A stretch of 64,000 bases of DNA from Thioclava electrotropha (GCF_002085925.2 NZ_CP053562.1:2026001-2090000), one strand, 5' to 3'. Numbered from the stretch's first letter, positions 17,460 through 27,920 are shown. The notes: a model not told the origin generated them from the sequence alone. Program-made: numbers and translations.

Positions 17460-17572
17460 GGCGACCTCGGAGCGGGTGAGACAGGAGCGGCGAAAACGTA
17501 ACCTCTCCTATCCCATCTTGGGCGGATCGTTTCAATCGCGCTTTGTGCGTCTGGCGACCCGCCGCAAACCGG

Positions 17573-18961
17573 TTACATCCGCAGCCGGAAGTAGCTCATC
17601 TCGATATTGCCTTCCATCCCGGTATCGCAATGACCGAAGCGCGAGTTCGAGGTGCCGTCGATCTTGCCGCCGGAGACGATCGCGACACCTTCGATCCCCT
17701 CGGCCTGTGCCGAGAAGCTCACATCCTTCACCGCGAGGATCTGGCCGCCGAAGAAGGAGATTTTCGCTGCCGAGGAGACACCGCCCATAGTGATCAGTTT
17801 CGCGCCGCCGTCAGGGGCGCAATTGTCATCGCGCCCAATGCGCAGCCCCTGCGGAGCCGAGAAGCTGCGATCGTCGGTCGAGGTGTTCGCGAAGATTGCG
17901 TTTTCGAGTGCAACGCCATTGCCGAATTTCACCGGGCAATCCGCGATCACAGCGACTTCCGAGATCACGGCGGGATCGGTCGTCTCTTCTGCCGTGGTAT
18001 CCGCCGTATCGGCACTTTTCTTGCCATTTCCTGTATCGGTCTTGTTCGGGACCGAGATCGTCACGCTCGAATTGCAGTTGAGCACATAGAGATTGCCCGG
18101 GGTGAAGTCGGTGGTGTCGAGCTTGGTGCCGGTCAGCACGGTCGGGCTCTTGTTGGTGATGTAGGAGGGCAGATAGCCGGTGCCGTCCCGCATCGACTCG
18201 ATGATCTTGGGAATGCGATCGATGATGCGCAGCTTGTAGAACGAGGTGCGCAGCGCCTCTTGCAGCCCGTCATTCTGCTTGAACCCCGAGGCGGGGATGT
18301 CGAGCTTGCTGGTGTCGGGCATCGACACGATCGCGCCGCTCTCGAAGAGGTTGTTCTGATTGAGCGAAACATATTGCGCCGCATAGAGGCAGAAGCCCGA
18401 AGCGAAGCTGTTGCCCGATTGCAGGTCGATCACGCCTTTCGCGGCCAGACCTTCGGTGAGGCAGGCGGGCTGATAGGCTTCGGCTACGGCGCCGGTGTTG
18501 ATCTGCCAACCGTCCTGACCGATCACCTTGCCGAAGAAGGTGGGTGCGGCGTTCGCGCGCTCGGTCGTGCGATGGGCCATCACGCGGACGGCCGGGCTCA
18601 GATCGAGGTCTTCGGCGTAATCCGTGACGAAGCGGTGATTGGTCGCGTCGTAATAGCCGAAGGTCACGTCGTCTTTGGTGATCACCGAAGTCCCGTCATC
18701 GGAGGCGAGGTTGGAATGGGCCAGCTGGGCCGCACGGGTCTTCGCCTCGTCTTTGGTGATCAGCGGGTCAGAGGAGAGATACATCGCGCCGAGCGCCGCC
18801 GCATCGGCCGCGTCCTGCATCACCACCCGATTGCGATAGCCGTTCGAGACGTCGAGCGCGAGACTGCCGACAGCGAGGAACAGGATCGTCCAGAACAGCG
18901 AAAGCTGGGTGATCACGCCATCTTCTTCAGCGGTAAATTCGGTAATCGTTACGCGGTTCAT
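17573..18961 (-). CDS. tadG: TadG-like pilus-assembly protein
   Basis: The 462-residue protein has an N-terminal membrane helix (LSLFWTILFLAVGSLALDVSNGY, residues 20-42) followed by RNRVVMQDAADAAALGAMY, the TadG/TadE pattern in which a pseudopilin-like helix is followed by A-D-A-A-A-L-A. The remainder is a large, low-similarity extracytoplasmic domain. It is coupled to tadE, whose stop is 1 nt before this ATG. No other tad or flp genes are nearby, so the rest of the Tad machinery must be elsewhere or these act alone. Exact role unknown. Confidence 0.8.
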   Translation of the reverse strand: MNRVTITEFTAEEDGVITQLSLFWTILFLAVGSLALDVSNGYRNRVVMQDAADAAALGAMYLSSDPLITKDEAKTRAAQLAHSNLASDDGTSVITKDDVTFGYYDATNHRFVTDYAEDLDLSPAVRVMAHRTTERANAAPTFFGKVIGQDGWQINTGAVAEAYQPACLTEGLAAKGVIDLQSGNSFASGFCLYAAQYVSLNQNNLFESGAIVSMPDTSKLDIPASGFKQNDGLQEALRTSFYKLRIIDRIPKIIESMRDGTGYLPSYITNKSPTVLTGTKLDTTDFTPGNLYVLNCNSSVTISVPNKTDTGNGKKSADTADTTAEETTDPAVISEVAVIADCPVKFGNGVALENAIFANTSTDDRSFSAPQGLRIGRDDNCAPDGGAKLITMGGVSSAAKISFFGGQILAVKDVSFSAQAEGIEGVAIVSGGKIDGTSNSRFGHCDTGMEGNIEMSYFRLRM

Positions 18962-18962
18962 G

Positions 18963-19367
18963 TCAGGACTCCATGTAGCGGTAGTCGTGGACCGTGAGGT
19001 CCATGTTGAGAACTCTGGTGAAAAGACCTGTGGCGACGAGTTCGGACATCGGGATCGTCACGCGGGTCTCGATGATCCCGTCGGTGACTTGCGTGTCGAC
19101 CGTGTAGGTGGTCTCGTCATAGGGGAGCAGGGCGCGCAGGCGCGCCATCGTGTCCTCGTCATTCTCGAACCGCCCGACCGAGTAGGCGCGATCTACATCC
19201 TGCACGATACCGAGGATCCGTGACTGTGCGTTGAAGATGAGGGAAACGTCGACGGTCGCGGCGAGCATCCCGATAAACAACGGCAGCCAGAGCAATGCTT
19301 CGATCGTTGTGGCGCCGTCTTCGGCGGAGAAGAAACTCTTTAAACGCTTCAAGACAGGACGCCCCAT
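18963..19367 (-). CDS. tadE: TadE-like minor pilin
   Basis: The 134-residue product contains FFSAEDGATTIEALLWLPLFIGMLAATVDVSLIF, the TadE signature in which a short basic segment and a glutamate (IEALL) precede the hydrophobic helix near residues 18-40. TadE proteins are pseudopilins assembled with TadG. The ATG at 19367 is used because the earlier TTG at 19403 has no ribosome site in the right place; neither start has a strong one. It is coupled to tadG. Short intergenic sequence to 19582 contains the divergent promoter region with the rsmB-like gene. Confidence 0.78.
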   Translation of the reverse strand: MGRPVLKRLKSFFSAEDGATTIEALLWLPLFIGMLAATVDVSLIFNAQSRILGIVQDVDRAYSVGRFENDEDTMARLRALLPYDETTYTVDTQVTDGIIETRVTIPMSELVATGLFTRVLNMDLTVHDYRYMES

Positions 19368-19582
19368 GGTTGAAAACGGTTGATTAACTATCTCCAGTTG
19401 CAAAAAGCGAAACTACCGCGGCGTAAATATGGCGAAATTGCGAAATTGAGGCAGAAATTGATCGGAATCGACACATTTGGGCGCGCGATGCTTAGGGCTG
19501 CGGTCTTTGCAGCGCGACGTTGCGCCGGTCCCCGCCGCCGCCTACAACGCCCCCAGACCACAGCTTAATTCGGAGCTCGCCC

Positions 19583-20743
19583 ATGACGCCCGCCGCGCGC
19601 TATGCCGCCGCCATCGATATTCTCGACCGCATCCAGACGGGCGAGGTGGCCGAGCGCGCGCTGACCAACTGGGCCCGCGGCCACCGGTTCGCGGGTTCCA
19701 AGGACCGCGCGGCAATCCGCGATCACGTCTTCGATGTGTCGCGCTGCAAGGCCAGTGCCGCGCTTGCCGGGGGCGGGCAGCAGGGTCGCACTCTAGTCGC
19801 CGGGCTGCTCCGCTTGCAGGGCACCGATCCCGCAACGGTCTTCACGGGCGAGGGCTTTGCCCCTGATCCTCTCTCCGACGAGGAGCGCGCGGCCCTGTCC
19901 GAGCCTTTGCCCGACGCAATTGCGCAACTGGACTGGCCCGACTGGCTGCGCGACCAGCTTGCCGCCGATCTCGGGTCCGACTTCGACGCCATTTCCGAGG
20001 CGATGCGCGCCCGGGCGCCGGTCTTCTTGCGCGTCAATCTTGCGAAAACAGACCGTGCGGAGGCGATCGCGGCGCTCGCCAAGGACGGGATCGAGGCGTT
20101 CCCGCATCCGCTCGCAGAGACCGCGCTGGAGCTTGGCGAGGGCGCGCGGCGCATTCAACAGGCGGCGGCCTATACGGACGGTCTGGTGGAGTTGCAGGAT
20201 GCGGCGTCGCAAGCGGCCATCGCCTCTGTCCCGATCGCGGCGGGTCAGCGCGTGCTCGATTATTGCGCGGGCGGCGGGGGCAAGGCGCTGGCGCTGGCCG
20301 CAGCCTGTCCCGAGGCGCAGATCGCCGCGCATGACATCGATGCGGGGCGGATGCGCGATCTGCCCGTCCGTGCGAAACGGGCCGGGACGAAAGTGGCCGT
20401 GCGCGCGCCGGGCGATCCGGGGACGGGCTATGACCTCGTCGTGGTCGATGCGCCCTGTTCGGGCTCGGGGACCTGGCGCCGGACGCCGGATGCGAAATGG
20501 CGTCTGAGCGCTGCGCGGCTGGCCGAACTCGTGACCCTCCAGAGCGAAATTCTCGACGTCGCCCTCGACCTCGTCGCCCCCGGCGGACGTCTGGTTTACA
20601 TGACGTGCTCGCTTCTCTCGGTCGAGAATGGCGCGCAGATCGCCGATTTCGTGACGCGTCACGGCTGCGAGCTCGTGTCGCAGCGGCAATTCACGCCGCT
20701 CTCCGGTGGAGACGGGTTTTTCGTCGCCCAGCTCCAGCTCTGA
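19583..20743 (+). CDS. rsmB: RsmB-like rRNA m5C methyltransferase
   Basis: This 386-residue protein joins an N-terminal NusB-like helical region (AARYAAAIDILDRIQTGEVAERAL) to a C-terminal SAM-dependent methyltransferase. Key features are VLDYCAGGGGKALALAA near residue 230, VVVDAPCSGSGTWRR near 290, which holds a catalytic cysteine in PCSGSG, and a late TCSLL with the second cysteine. This is the Nop2/Sun/RsmB pattern that methylates C5 of a cytosine in 16S rRNA. I chose the ATG at 19583, with GGAG 9 nt before it, over the open upstream extension. The exact target base is inferred by family. Confidence 0.88.
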   Translation: MTPAARYAAAIDILDRIQTGEVAERALTNWARGHRFAGSKDRAAIRDHVFDVSRCKASAALAGGGQQGRTLVAGLLRLQGTDPATVFTGEGFAPDPLSDEERAALSEPLPDAIAQLDWPDWLRDQLAADLGSDFDAISEAMRARAPVFLRVNLAKTDRAEAIAALAKDGIEAFPHPLAETALELGEGARRIQQAAAYTDGLVELQDAASQAAIASVPIAAGQRVLDYCAGGGGKALALAAACPEAQIAAHDIDAGRMRDLPVRAKRAGTKVAVRAPGDPGTGYDLVVVDAPCSGSGTWRRTPDAKWRLSAARLAELVTLQSEILDVALDLVAPGGRLVYMTCSLLSVENGAQIADFVTRHGCELVSQRQFTPLSGGDGFFVAQLQL

Positions 20744-20878
20744 TTTTTCTGCCACTTTTGCCGCCCGGATCACGGCTGCGTGATTGACACAATCGTCAGT
20801 TGAAAGTCTAGTCGCGTTAATTGGGTTTTAATTATTTTACCGCGCTATGGGGCCGATCTGTCAGGCAGGGAGGCGAGC

Positions 20879-23263
20879 GTGGGGCGGAACGAATTGATGC
20901 TGCAGCCACTCTCGAAGACGATGGCGGCGCTGGCGCCGGGTGCGGTCTATTTGCTGCTTGCAGCGGGAATTGCGGCGGCAATTGCCTTCGTGATGCCCGA
21001 TGAGGTGGTGACTTGGGCAATGTTCTCCGTCGCAGGGACGCTCGTGATCACCGCCGCTTGGCTGCGTCTGGCCTTGGCGCAGGACCGAAGGCGGCGCGCA
21101 CGACAGCAGGAAACGCTCGCGAATTTCATCGCCCATGACGCCGCGCCGAGTTTTACCACGGATCCCGAGGGCGAGATCGGCTATCAGAACCGCGCCGCCG
21201 TGGAGCGGTTCGGCTCGCGAGGCGGGCAGGGCCTGGCGCGAACCCTGGCGGAGCTTTTCGCCGATCCGGGCGCGGTGTTGCGCCGCCTGCAAAGCAAGGC
21301 AGAGGCGACGGGGGCCGCGCGCGAGGATCTCGTGACCCGGCGCGGCCATCTGCGGCTCTCTGTTCACCGTATCGGCTCTGGCGATTTTCTCTGGCGGCTC
21401 GAAGATATGGCCGAACGGGCGATTGGCGGGCGCGGCGCGGAAACGATCAGCTTGCCGATGCTCACCGTCTCGAATGGCGGCACGATCCTGTTCATGAACG
21501 AGGCGTTGCGGCGGCTCGTGGGGGAGCGGGTGCGCTCTCTCGATCGTATTTTCACCGATCTGCCACTGCGCTCGGGCGAAGAGCACGAGATCAAGGGAGA
21601 GGACGGCCCCGTCACCGCGGTCGTGGCCCAGCTTGAAGGCGTGGGCGGTCGATCCGAGGTTTATCTGCTCCCGATCGGCGCACCGCGCTCCGCCGAGGAA
21701 GGCGCGAATTTCGAGGCGCTGCCCGTCGCTATGCTGCGCCTGTCAGCCCATGGCCGCGTGCGCGCAGCCAATCGTGCCGCGCGTGGCCTCCTGGGCGGGA
21801 TCGAGCCACAGACACGCCTTGCTGACCTCCTCGAAGGGCTCGGGCGCCCGGTCTCGGACTGGGTGAACGACGCGCTCGCAGGCCGTGCCGATGGCCGACC
21901 CGAAGTGCTGCGCGCCCGGCGCGGCGACAAGGAGGTCTTTCTTCAGGTCACACTCTCGCGGATCGTGGAAAACGGGCGTGCGGGGCTGCTCGCCGTGCTG
22001 TCCGACGCGACGCAGCTCAAGACGCTCGAAGCGCAATTCGTGCAAAGCCAGAAGATGCAGGCGATCGGTCAGCTGGCAGGCGGTGTCGCGCATGATTTCA
22101 ACAATCTGCTCACCGCGATTTCGGGTCATTGCGACCTGCTGATGCTGCGACACGACAAGGGCGATGGCGACTATGCCGATCTCGACCAAATCAGCCAGAA
22201 TGCCAATCGCGCCGCGGCGCTGGTCGGTCAGTTGCTCGCCTTTTCGCGCAAGCAGACGCTGAAGCCGGAGATCCTCGATCTGCACGACACGCTGTCCGAT
22301 CTGACCCATCTGCTCAATCGGTTGGTTGGCGAGAAGGTCGTCCTGAGCGTCAAGCATGAAAGCGATTCCGGACGGGTGCGCGCGGACAAGCGGCAACTCG
22401 AACAGGTCATCATGAACCTCGTGGTGAACGCGCGCGACGCGATGCCCGGCGGGGGCGAGATTCGGATTGAGACCGACGCGGTGCACCTTGCCGAAAACCG
22501 CACCCGCGACCGCGTGGCGGTACCCAAAGGCGACTATGTCGCGATCAAGGTCACCGATACCGGCACCGGTATCGCAGCCGATAAATTAAGCAAGATTTTC
22601 GAGCCCTTCTTCACCACAAAACGCACGGGCGAGGGCACGGGGCTGGGGCTTTCGACGGCCTATGGAATCGTGAAGCAAACCGGCGGGTATATCTTTTGCG
22701 ATTCCGTCATCGGGACAGGAACGAGTTTCACGATCCTTTTGCCCGCCTATGCCGCTACCGAAGAGGCAGACGTGTCGAGTGCCGAAGACGCAACGGCGGA
22801 GGCGCGAACTGCCCCGCGTGGCCCCACGACGCCTTCCGTCATGCCCAAAGCGGAAGCTGCGCCGCGCGCGACAAAGGCGACCCCGGTGATGGCCGGCGAG
22901 GCGACCGTGCTTCTGGTCGAGGATGAGCCCCCGGTGCGCGCCTTCGCCGCGCGCGCGCTCAAACTGTGCGGCTACACCGTGCTGGAGGCCGAGAGCGCGG
23001 AAGAGGCGCTGGAGCTGCTCGAAGATGCTGATCTGCAGGTCGATATCTTCGTCACCGACGTGATCATGCCCGGGCTCGACGGGCCAAGCTGGGTCAGCCG
23101 CGCGCTCGAGGCGCGGCCGGGCACGCGCACGGTTTTCATGTCAGGCTATGCAGAGGAAGTGTTCCAGAACGGAACGTCCCCCGTGCCGGATTCTGTCTTC
23201 CTGCCGAAACCTTTCTCGCTGAGCGAATTGACAGCCACGGTGCAGGACTTGCTCTCACGCTAA
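20879..23263 (+). CDS. cckA: Hybrid sensor histidine kinase CckA
   Basis: The 794-residue protein starts at GTG with AGGGAGG just upstream. Two membrane helices lie near residues 20-60 (VYLLLAAGIAAAIAFVMP and MFSVAGTLVITAAWL), then PAS-type sensor regions, the HisKA site GGVAHDFNN with His405, the ATP-binding domain (NLVVNARDAMPGG, then GTGLGLS) and a receiver domain with Asp727 in VTDVIMPG. This architecture and the exact HisKA surroundings are those of CckA, which feeds phosphate to ChpT and CtrA, controlling cell cycle, motility or gene-transfer-agent expression in this order. Complete and standard for Rhodobacteraceae. Confidence 0.92.
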   Translation: MGRNELMLQPLSKTMAALAPGAVYLLLAAGIAAAIAFVMPDEVVTWAMFSVAGTLVITAAWLRLALAQDRRRRARQQETLANFIAHDAAPSFTTDPEGEIGYQNRAAVERFGSRGGQGLARTLAELFADPGAVLRRLQSKAEATGAAREDLVTRRGHLRLSVHRIGSGDFLWRLEDMAERAIGGRGAETISLPMLTVSNGGTILFMNEALRRLVGERVRSLDRIFTDLPLRSGEEHEIKGEDGPVTAVVAQLEGVGGRSEVYLLPIGAPRSAEEGANFEALPVAMLRLSAHGRVRAANRAARGLLGGIEPQTRLADLLEGLGRPVSDWVNDALAGRADGRPEVLRARRGDKEVFLQVTLSRIVENGRAGLLAVLSDATQLKTLEAQFVQSQKMQAIGQLAGGVAHDFNNLLTAISGHCDLLMLRHDKGDGDYADLDQISQNANRAAALVGQLLAFSRKQTLKPEILDLHDTLSDLTHLLNRLVGEKVVLSVKHESDSGRVRADKRQLEQVIMNLVVNARDAMPGGGEIRIETDAVHLAENRTRDRVAVPKGDYVAIKVTDTGTGIAADKLSKIFEPFFTTKRTGEGTGLGLSTAYGIVKQTGGYIFCDSVIGTGTSFTILLPAYAATEEADVSSAEDATAEARTAPRGPTTPSVMPKAEAAPRATKATPVMAGEATVLLVEDEPPVRAFAARALKLCGYTVLEAESAEEALELLEDADLQVDIFVTDVIMPGLDGPSWVSRALEARPGTRTVFMSGYAEEVFQNGTSPVPDSVFLPKPFSLSELTATVQDLLSR

Positions 23264-23857
23264 GGCGCGGGTGACCCGATCATACAGCGCAAGATCGTCC
23301 TGCATCGCGACCCGTAGCGCAGCCTCGGTCTCGGGGGCGAGCCCGGTCTCGACCGCAGGGGGGACGTTCACGCGGGGCAGGGTGATGGCGAAGCCGAGCT
23401 GATCTTCGAGAAAATGCACGAAATCCTCGATCCGCTCATACGGAAAAATCCGGTCCACCAGCGGCGTGCCTTCATCATCACAGAGAAACACGGCCTGACT
23501 GGGCACATCGCTGAACCCTGCGCGCGGGTCCTCGATGTAGTCGCGCGCGAACTGGTCGAAGGAATAGCCGGCTGAAATGTCGCTTTCCTCGATCAAATCG
23601 CGCAGTCGAAAACGATAGAGCGACCGCAACCAGTCGAGCGGCTCGCGCATCAGCGCGACCGTGGTGAAGCTGGCCTCGGTCTTCGAAGACAGCAACGGCG
23701 CAAGATGATCTCGGAAATCGCGGGCCGAGGCATGTTTGAGAACAGCCGGACGGGTCAGCGCGACGTCGGCCAAAGACTCCAGCGCAGTCTCGACCGCAGA
23801 GGAACCTGCCTTGGGCGTGGCGAGGAAGACGAGTTTTTGTTTCCAGAAAATCAGCAT
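23255..23857 (-). CDS. Sulfotransferase-family protein
   Basis: The 200-residue product starts MLIFWKQKLVFLATPKAGSSAVETAL, where TPKAGSSA is the 5'-phosphosulfate loop of sulfotransferases, and continues with FTTVALMREPLDWLRSLYRFRL near 65, the R-x-P-x-x-R/W-x-x-S 3'-phosphate motif. It resembles Sulfotransfer_2 family proteins. It is the second such gene in the window and overlaps the end of cckA by 9 nt in convergent orientation. The substrate is unknown; it lies away from the polysaccharide genes, so any link to them is inference. Confidence 0.78.
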   Translation of the reverse strand: MLIFWKQKLVFLATPKAGSSAVETALESLADVALTRPAVLKHASARDFRDHLAPLLSSKTEASFTTVALMREPLDWLRSLYRFRLRDLIEESDISAGYSFDQFARDYIEDPRAGFSDVPSQAVFLCDDEGTPLVDRIFPYERIEDFVHFLEDQLGFAITLPRVNVPPAVETGLAPETEAALRVAMQDDLALYDRVTRALA

Positions 23858-23961
23858 CTTGGCGGGTCAGCTCCTAACTGCGCCGGTGATAATCATTCGG
23901 CCGACGCGGGTAAACCGTTTCTTAACCGAATTGGCGGTTCAGTGAGTTGTGGAAAATTTTG

Positions 23962-23990
23962 TTGTAATGTTCACGTTCTGTGCGCATAGT
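23962..23990 (+). promoter_or_regulatory. Candidate sigma-70-type promoter of recA
   Basis: TTGTAA (23962-23967) and CATAGT (23985-23990) are 17 nt apart. The SOS box starts 7 nt after the -10, so a bound LexA would cover the start of transcription. Confidence 0.5.
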
Positions 23991-23997
23991 GCGGTCA

Positions 23998-24012
23998 GAA
24001 CATGAGGTGAAC
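23998..24012 (+). promoter_or_regulatory. LexA SOS box upstream of recA
   Basis: GAAC-ATGAGGT-GAAC is the direct repeat GAAC-N7-GAAC, i.e. GTTC-N7-GTTC on the other strand. This is the alphaproteobacterial LexA box known from Rhodobacter and Rhizobium recA, not the gammaproteobacterial CTGT-N8-ACAG. It lies 61 nt before the recA ATG, just downstream of the candidate -10. Confidence 0.88.
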
Positions 24013-24072
24013 ATCCGCGCGAGGGCGTCGCATTGCCGACCAGCCGTCGCTGTGAAATAAGGAAGCGGACAA

Positions 24073-25140
24073 ATGGCAGTAGCGAAGCTTTTCGATATGG
24101 ATAAATCTCCCAAGGCAGACAAGCAAAAGGCGCTCGACTCGGCGCTGGCGCAGATCGAGCGGCAATTCGGCAAAGGCTCGATCATGAAGCTCGGCGGCGA
24201 CACGCCCGCGCGGGAAATCGAGGCGACATCGACCGGCTCGCTGGGGCTCGATATTGCGCTCGGCATCGGCGGGCTGCCGAAAGGCCGGATCGTTGAGATC
24301 TATGGTCCGGAAAGCTCGGGTAAGACGACGCTGACGCTGCACGCGATCGCGGAAGAGCAGAAGAAGGGCGGCGTCTGTGCCTTCGTCGACGCTGAACACG
24401 CGCTCGATCCGCAATATGCACGCAAACTTGGCGTCGATCTCGATGAGTTGCTGATCTCGCAGCCCGACGCAGGCGAGCAGGCGCTGGAAATCGTCGACAC
24501 GCTGGTGCGTTCCGGCGCGGTCAGCCTCGTCGTGGTCGACTCGGTCGCGGCGCTGACGCCGAAGGCCGAAATCGAAGGCGATATGGGCGATCACACTGTG
24601 GGTGCGCAGGCCCGTCTGATGAGCCAGGCGATGCGCAAGCTGACCGCCTCGATCGGGCGTTCGAACTGCATGGTGATCTTCATTAACCAAATCCGGATGA
24701 AGATCGGGGTGATGTTCGGCTCGCCGGAGACGACGTCGGGCGGCAACGCGCTGAAATTCTACGCCTCCGTGCGTCTCGACATCCGCCGCATCGGTTCGAT
24801 CAAGGATCGCGATGAGGTGGTGGGCAACCAGACCCGCGTGAAAGTGGTGAAGAACAAGGTGGCCCCGCCGTTCAAGCAGGTCGAGTTCGACATCATGTAT
24901 GGCGAGGGCATCTCGAAGATGGGCGAACTGGTCGATCTCGGCGTCAAGGCCGGGGTCGTTGACAAGGCCGGCGCCTGGTATTCCTACGGGGACGAACGCA
25001 TCGGTCAAGGCCGTGAAAACGCGAAGACGTTCCTGCGCGAACACCCCGATGTCGCCTATGAGATCGAAGACAAGATTCGCGCCAGCCACGGGCTCGAATT
25101 CGACAAATTATCCGAAGATGACGCGCTGACCGAAGACTGA
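24073..25140 (+). CDS. recA: Recombinase RecA
   Basis: This 355-residue protein forms filaments on single-stranded DNA for homologous recombination and triggers LexA self-cleavage in the SOS response. It has the usual N-terminal [17 protein letters not shown], Walker [10 protein letters not shown] near residue 82, the VVDSVAAL Walker B near 155, the DNA-binding loops [15 protein letters not shown] and [17 protein letters not shown], and an acidic C-terminus SEDDALTED. The gene has its own SOS box and a strong terminator after it, so it is a monocistronic LexA target. Confidence 0.98.
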   Translation: MAVAKLFDMDKSPKADKQKALDSALAQIERQFGKGSIMKLGGDTPAREIEATSTGSLGLDIALGIGGLPKGRIVEIYGPESSGKTTLTLHAIAEEQKKGGVCAFVDAEHALDPQYARKLGVDLDELLISQPDAGEQALEIVDTLVRSGAVSLVVVDSVAALTPKAEIEGDMGDHTVGAQARLMSQAMRKLTASIGRSNCMVIFINQIRMKIGVMFGSPETTSGGNALKFYASVRLDIRRIGSIKDRDEVVGNQTRVKVVKNKVAPPFKQVEFDIMYGEGISKMGELVDLGVKAGVVDKAGAWYSYGDERIGQGRENAKTFLREHPDVAYEIEDKIRASHGLEFDKLSEDDALTED

Positions 25141-25163
25141 TCGTCACCGCAAATTCATGCATA

Positions 25164-25192
25164 GGCCGGGAGCGTCGTCTCCCGGCCTTTTT
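25164..25192 (+). terminator. Rho-independent terminator of recA
   Basis: GGCCGGGAG and CTCCCGGCC form a perfect 9-bp stem around CGTCGT, followed by TTTTT, 23 nt after the recA stop. Confidence 0.93.
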
Positions 25193-25265
25193 GCGATTGC
25201 TGGACAGGGGGAAGGGGCGGCGTTAAACGGGACCGAACATGCCCGATCAGGCGAGACAGGACGAT

Positions 25266-27920
25266 ATGCCCAGCCTTAACGAAATCCGCTCCACTTTCCT
25301 CAATTACTTCGAGCGTAACGACCACCGGGTCGTTGACAGCTCGCCCCTCGTTCCGCGCAACGACCCGACGCTGATGTTTACCAATTCCGGCATGGTGCAG
25401 TTCAAGAACTGCTTCACCGGGGTGGAGAAGCGCGAGTACAACCGCGCAACGACCGCGCAGAAATGCGTGCGCGCAGGCGGCAAGCACAACGACCTCGACA
25501 ATGTCGGCTACACCGCGCGCCACCATACGTTCTTCGAGATGCTGGGGAATTTCTCCTTCGGGGATTATTTCAAGGAAGACGCGATCCCGTTCGCCTGGGA
25601 ATTGCTGACCAAGGATTTCGACATTCCGAAGGACAAGCTGCTGGTCACGGTCTACCACACCGATGACGAGGCGGCGAATATCTGGAAGAAGGTCGCAGGC
25701 CTGCCCGACGAGAAGATTATCCGTATCCCGACCTCGGACAACTTCTGGCAGATGGGCCCGACCGGTCCCTGCGGCCCCTGCACCGAGATTTTCTTCGATC
25801 ACGGCGATCACATCTGGGGCGGCCCGCCCGGCTCGCCCGAGGAAGATGGCGACCGGTTCATCGAGATCTGGAACCTCGTTTTCATGCAGAACGAGCAGTT
25901 CGAGGACGGCTCGATGCGCGCGCTCGACATGCAGTCGATCGACACCGGCATGGGGCTTGAGCGGATCGGCGCGCTGCTGCAGGGCAAGCACGACAACTAC
26001 GACACCGACCTGATGCGCCACCTGATCGAGGCCTCGGCCAACGCGACCGATGGCGCGCCGGACGGGCCGGGCAACGTGCATCACCGCGTGATCGCGGATC
26101 ACCTGCGCTCGACCTCGTTCCTGATCGCGGATGGCGTGATGCCCTCGGCGGACGGGCGCGGCTACGTGTTGCGCCGGATCATGCGCCGCGCGATGCGTCA
26201 CGCGCACCTGCTGGGCGCGAAGGATCCGGTCATGCACCGTCTCGTGCCGTCGCTGATCCGCGAGATGGGTGCGGCTTACCCCGAGCTGGGCCGGGCGCAG
26301 GCGCTGATCGAAGAGACGCTTCTGGGCGAGGAAACCCGCTTCAAGACCACGCTCGATCGCGGGCTCAAGCTGCTCGACGAGGCGCTTGTGGACCTGCCCG
26401 AAGGGGAGAGGCTACCGGGCGAGACTGCGTTCAAACTCTATGACACGTTCGGCTTCCCGCTCGATCTGACGCAGGATGCGCTGCGCGAACGTGAGCGCGA
26501 GGTCGATACCGAAGGGTTCGACGCCGCAATGGAAGAGCAGAAGGCCAAGGCGCGCGCCAGCTGGTCCGGGACGGGCGAGGCCGCGAATGCCGCGATCTGG
26601 TTCGATCTGTCCGAGAAGCTCGGCGCGACCGAATTCCTGGGCTACGACACCGAGACCGCGGAAGGTCAGATCACCGCGCTTGTGACCGAGGGCGCAGAGA
26701 TCGACAAAGCCTCCGGCGAGGTGCAGATCGTGGTCAACCAGACCCCGTTCTACGCCGAAAGCGGCGGTCAGGTCGGCGATCGCGGATGGATTGTGACCGA
26801 GACGGGTAAAGCTGAAGTTACCGACACCAAGAAAGTCGCAGGCGTCTTCATCCATTTCGCGCGCGTCACCGAGGGCGAGATCGCCAAGGGGCAGGGCGCG
26901 AAACTGGAGGTCGATCATGCACGCCGCAGCGCGATCCGCGCGAACCACTCGGCCACGCACCTGCTGCACGAGGCGCTGCGCCGCACGTTGGGCGATCACG
27001 TGGCCCAACGCGGCTCGCTCAATGCCGAGGACCGTCTGCGCTTCGACTTCTCGCATAACAAGGCGCTCTCGGCCGAGGAAGTCGCGAAGATCGAACGCGA
27101 AGTAAATGAATTCATTCGCCAAAACACGCAGGTCGATACCCGGATCATGACGCCGGACGATGCGCGCGATCTGGGCGCGCAGGCGCTGTTCGGCGAGAAA
27201 TACGGCGATGAGGTCCGTGTCGTCTCGATGGGCGAGTTGGCCAATTCCGGCAAGGGCACGAACGGAAATGTCTATTCGCTCGAACTTTGCGGCGGTACTC
27301 ATGTGAAGCGGACCGGCGATATCGGCACCTTCGTCCTGACCGGCGAAAGCGCGTCCTCGTCGGGCGTGCGTCGGATCGAGGCGCTGACCGGCGATATCGC
27401 GATGGCCGAACTGCGCCGCCGCGACAAGCTGCTGGGCGAGATCGAAGGGCTGGTGAAAACCTCCGAGGCCGATCTGATCGGACGTCTTCAGGCGATCCTC
27501 GACGAGCGCAAGGCGCAGGCCAACGAGATCGCGCAGCTGCGTCGCGAACTGGCGATGGGCGGCGGTGCCTCCGGTGGCCCGGACATCAGCGAAATCAATG
27601 GCTTGAAGTTCGTTCCTCAAGTTGTGACCGGCGTGACCGGCAAGGACCTTCCGGGGATCGTGGACGAGCTGAAAGAGAATGTCGGTTCCGGCGTGATCCT
27701 CGTGGTGGCCGATGCGGGCGGCAAGGCGGCCGTGGCGGCTGGCGTCACCAAGGACCTGACCGAGCGCGTCAGCGCGGTCGATCTGGTGAAGGCCGCGGCG
27801 CAGGCGCTTGGCGGCAAAGGCGGCGGCGGTCGTCCCGATATGGCGCAAGCCGGCGGGGCCGATCCGTCGAAAGCCGATGAGGCCATCGCGGCCGTGAAAA
27901 CTGTTCTGGAGGGATTGTAA
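25266..27920 (+). CDS. alaS: Alanyl-tRNA synthetase
   Basis: The 884-residue enzyme attaches alanine to tRNA-Ala. The N-terminal catalytic core begins [20 protein letters not shown] and includes [17 protein letters not shown] (motif 1), [21 protein letters not shown] (motif 2) and [13 protein letters not shown] (motif 3). The editing domain has [17 protein letters not shown] near residue 560 and the zinc-binding [14 protein letters not shown] near 680. The C-terminal Gly-rich oligomerisation part follows. I chose the ATG at 25266, preceded by AGGA; a longer frame from 25239 is not needed. The stop overlaps the next gene (TAATG). Confidence 0.97.
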   Translation: MPSLNEIRSTFLNYFERNDHRVVDSSPLVPRNDPTLMFTNSGMVQFKNCFTGVEKREYNRATTAQKCVRAGGKHNDLDNVGYTARHHTFFEMLGNFSFGDYFKEDAIPFAWELLTKDFDIPKDKLLVTVYHTDDEAANIWKKVAGLPDEKIIRIPTSDNFWQMGPTGPCGPCTEIFFDHGDHIWGGPPGSPEEDGDRFIEIWNLVFMQNEQFEDGSMRALDMQSIDTGMGLERIGALLQGKHDNYDTDLMRHLIEASANATDGAPDGPGNVHHRVIADHLRSTSFLIADGVMPSADGRGYVLRRIMRRAMRHAHLLGAKDPVMHRLVPSLIREMGAAYPELGRAQALIEETLLGEETRFKTTLDRGLKLLDEALVDLPEGERLPGETAFKLYDTFGFPLDLTQDALREREREVDTEGFDAAMEEQKAKARASWSGTGEAANAAIWFDLSEKLGATEFLGYDTETAEGQITALVTEGAEIDKASGEVQIVVNQTPFYAESGGQVGDRGWIVTETGKAEVTDTKKVAGVFIHFARVTEGEIAKGQGAKLEVDHARRSAIRANHSATHLLHEALRRTLGDHVAQRGSLNAEDRLRFDFSHNKALSAEEVAKIEREVNEFIRQNTQVDTRIMTPDDARDLGAQALFGEKYGDEVRVVSMGELANSGKGTNGNVYSLELCGGTHVKRTGDIGTFVLTGESASSSGVRRIEALTGDIAMAELRRRDKLLGEIEGLVKTSEADLIGRLQAILDERKAQANEIAQLRRELAMGGGASGGPDISEINGLKFVPQVVTGVTGKDLPGIVDELKENVGSGVILVVADAGGKAAVAAGVTKDLTERVSAVDLVKAAAQALGGKGGGGRPDMAQAGGADPSKADEAIAAVKTVLEGL

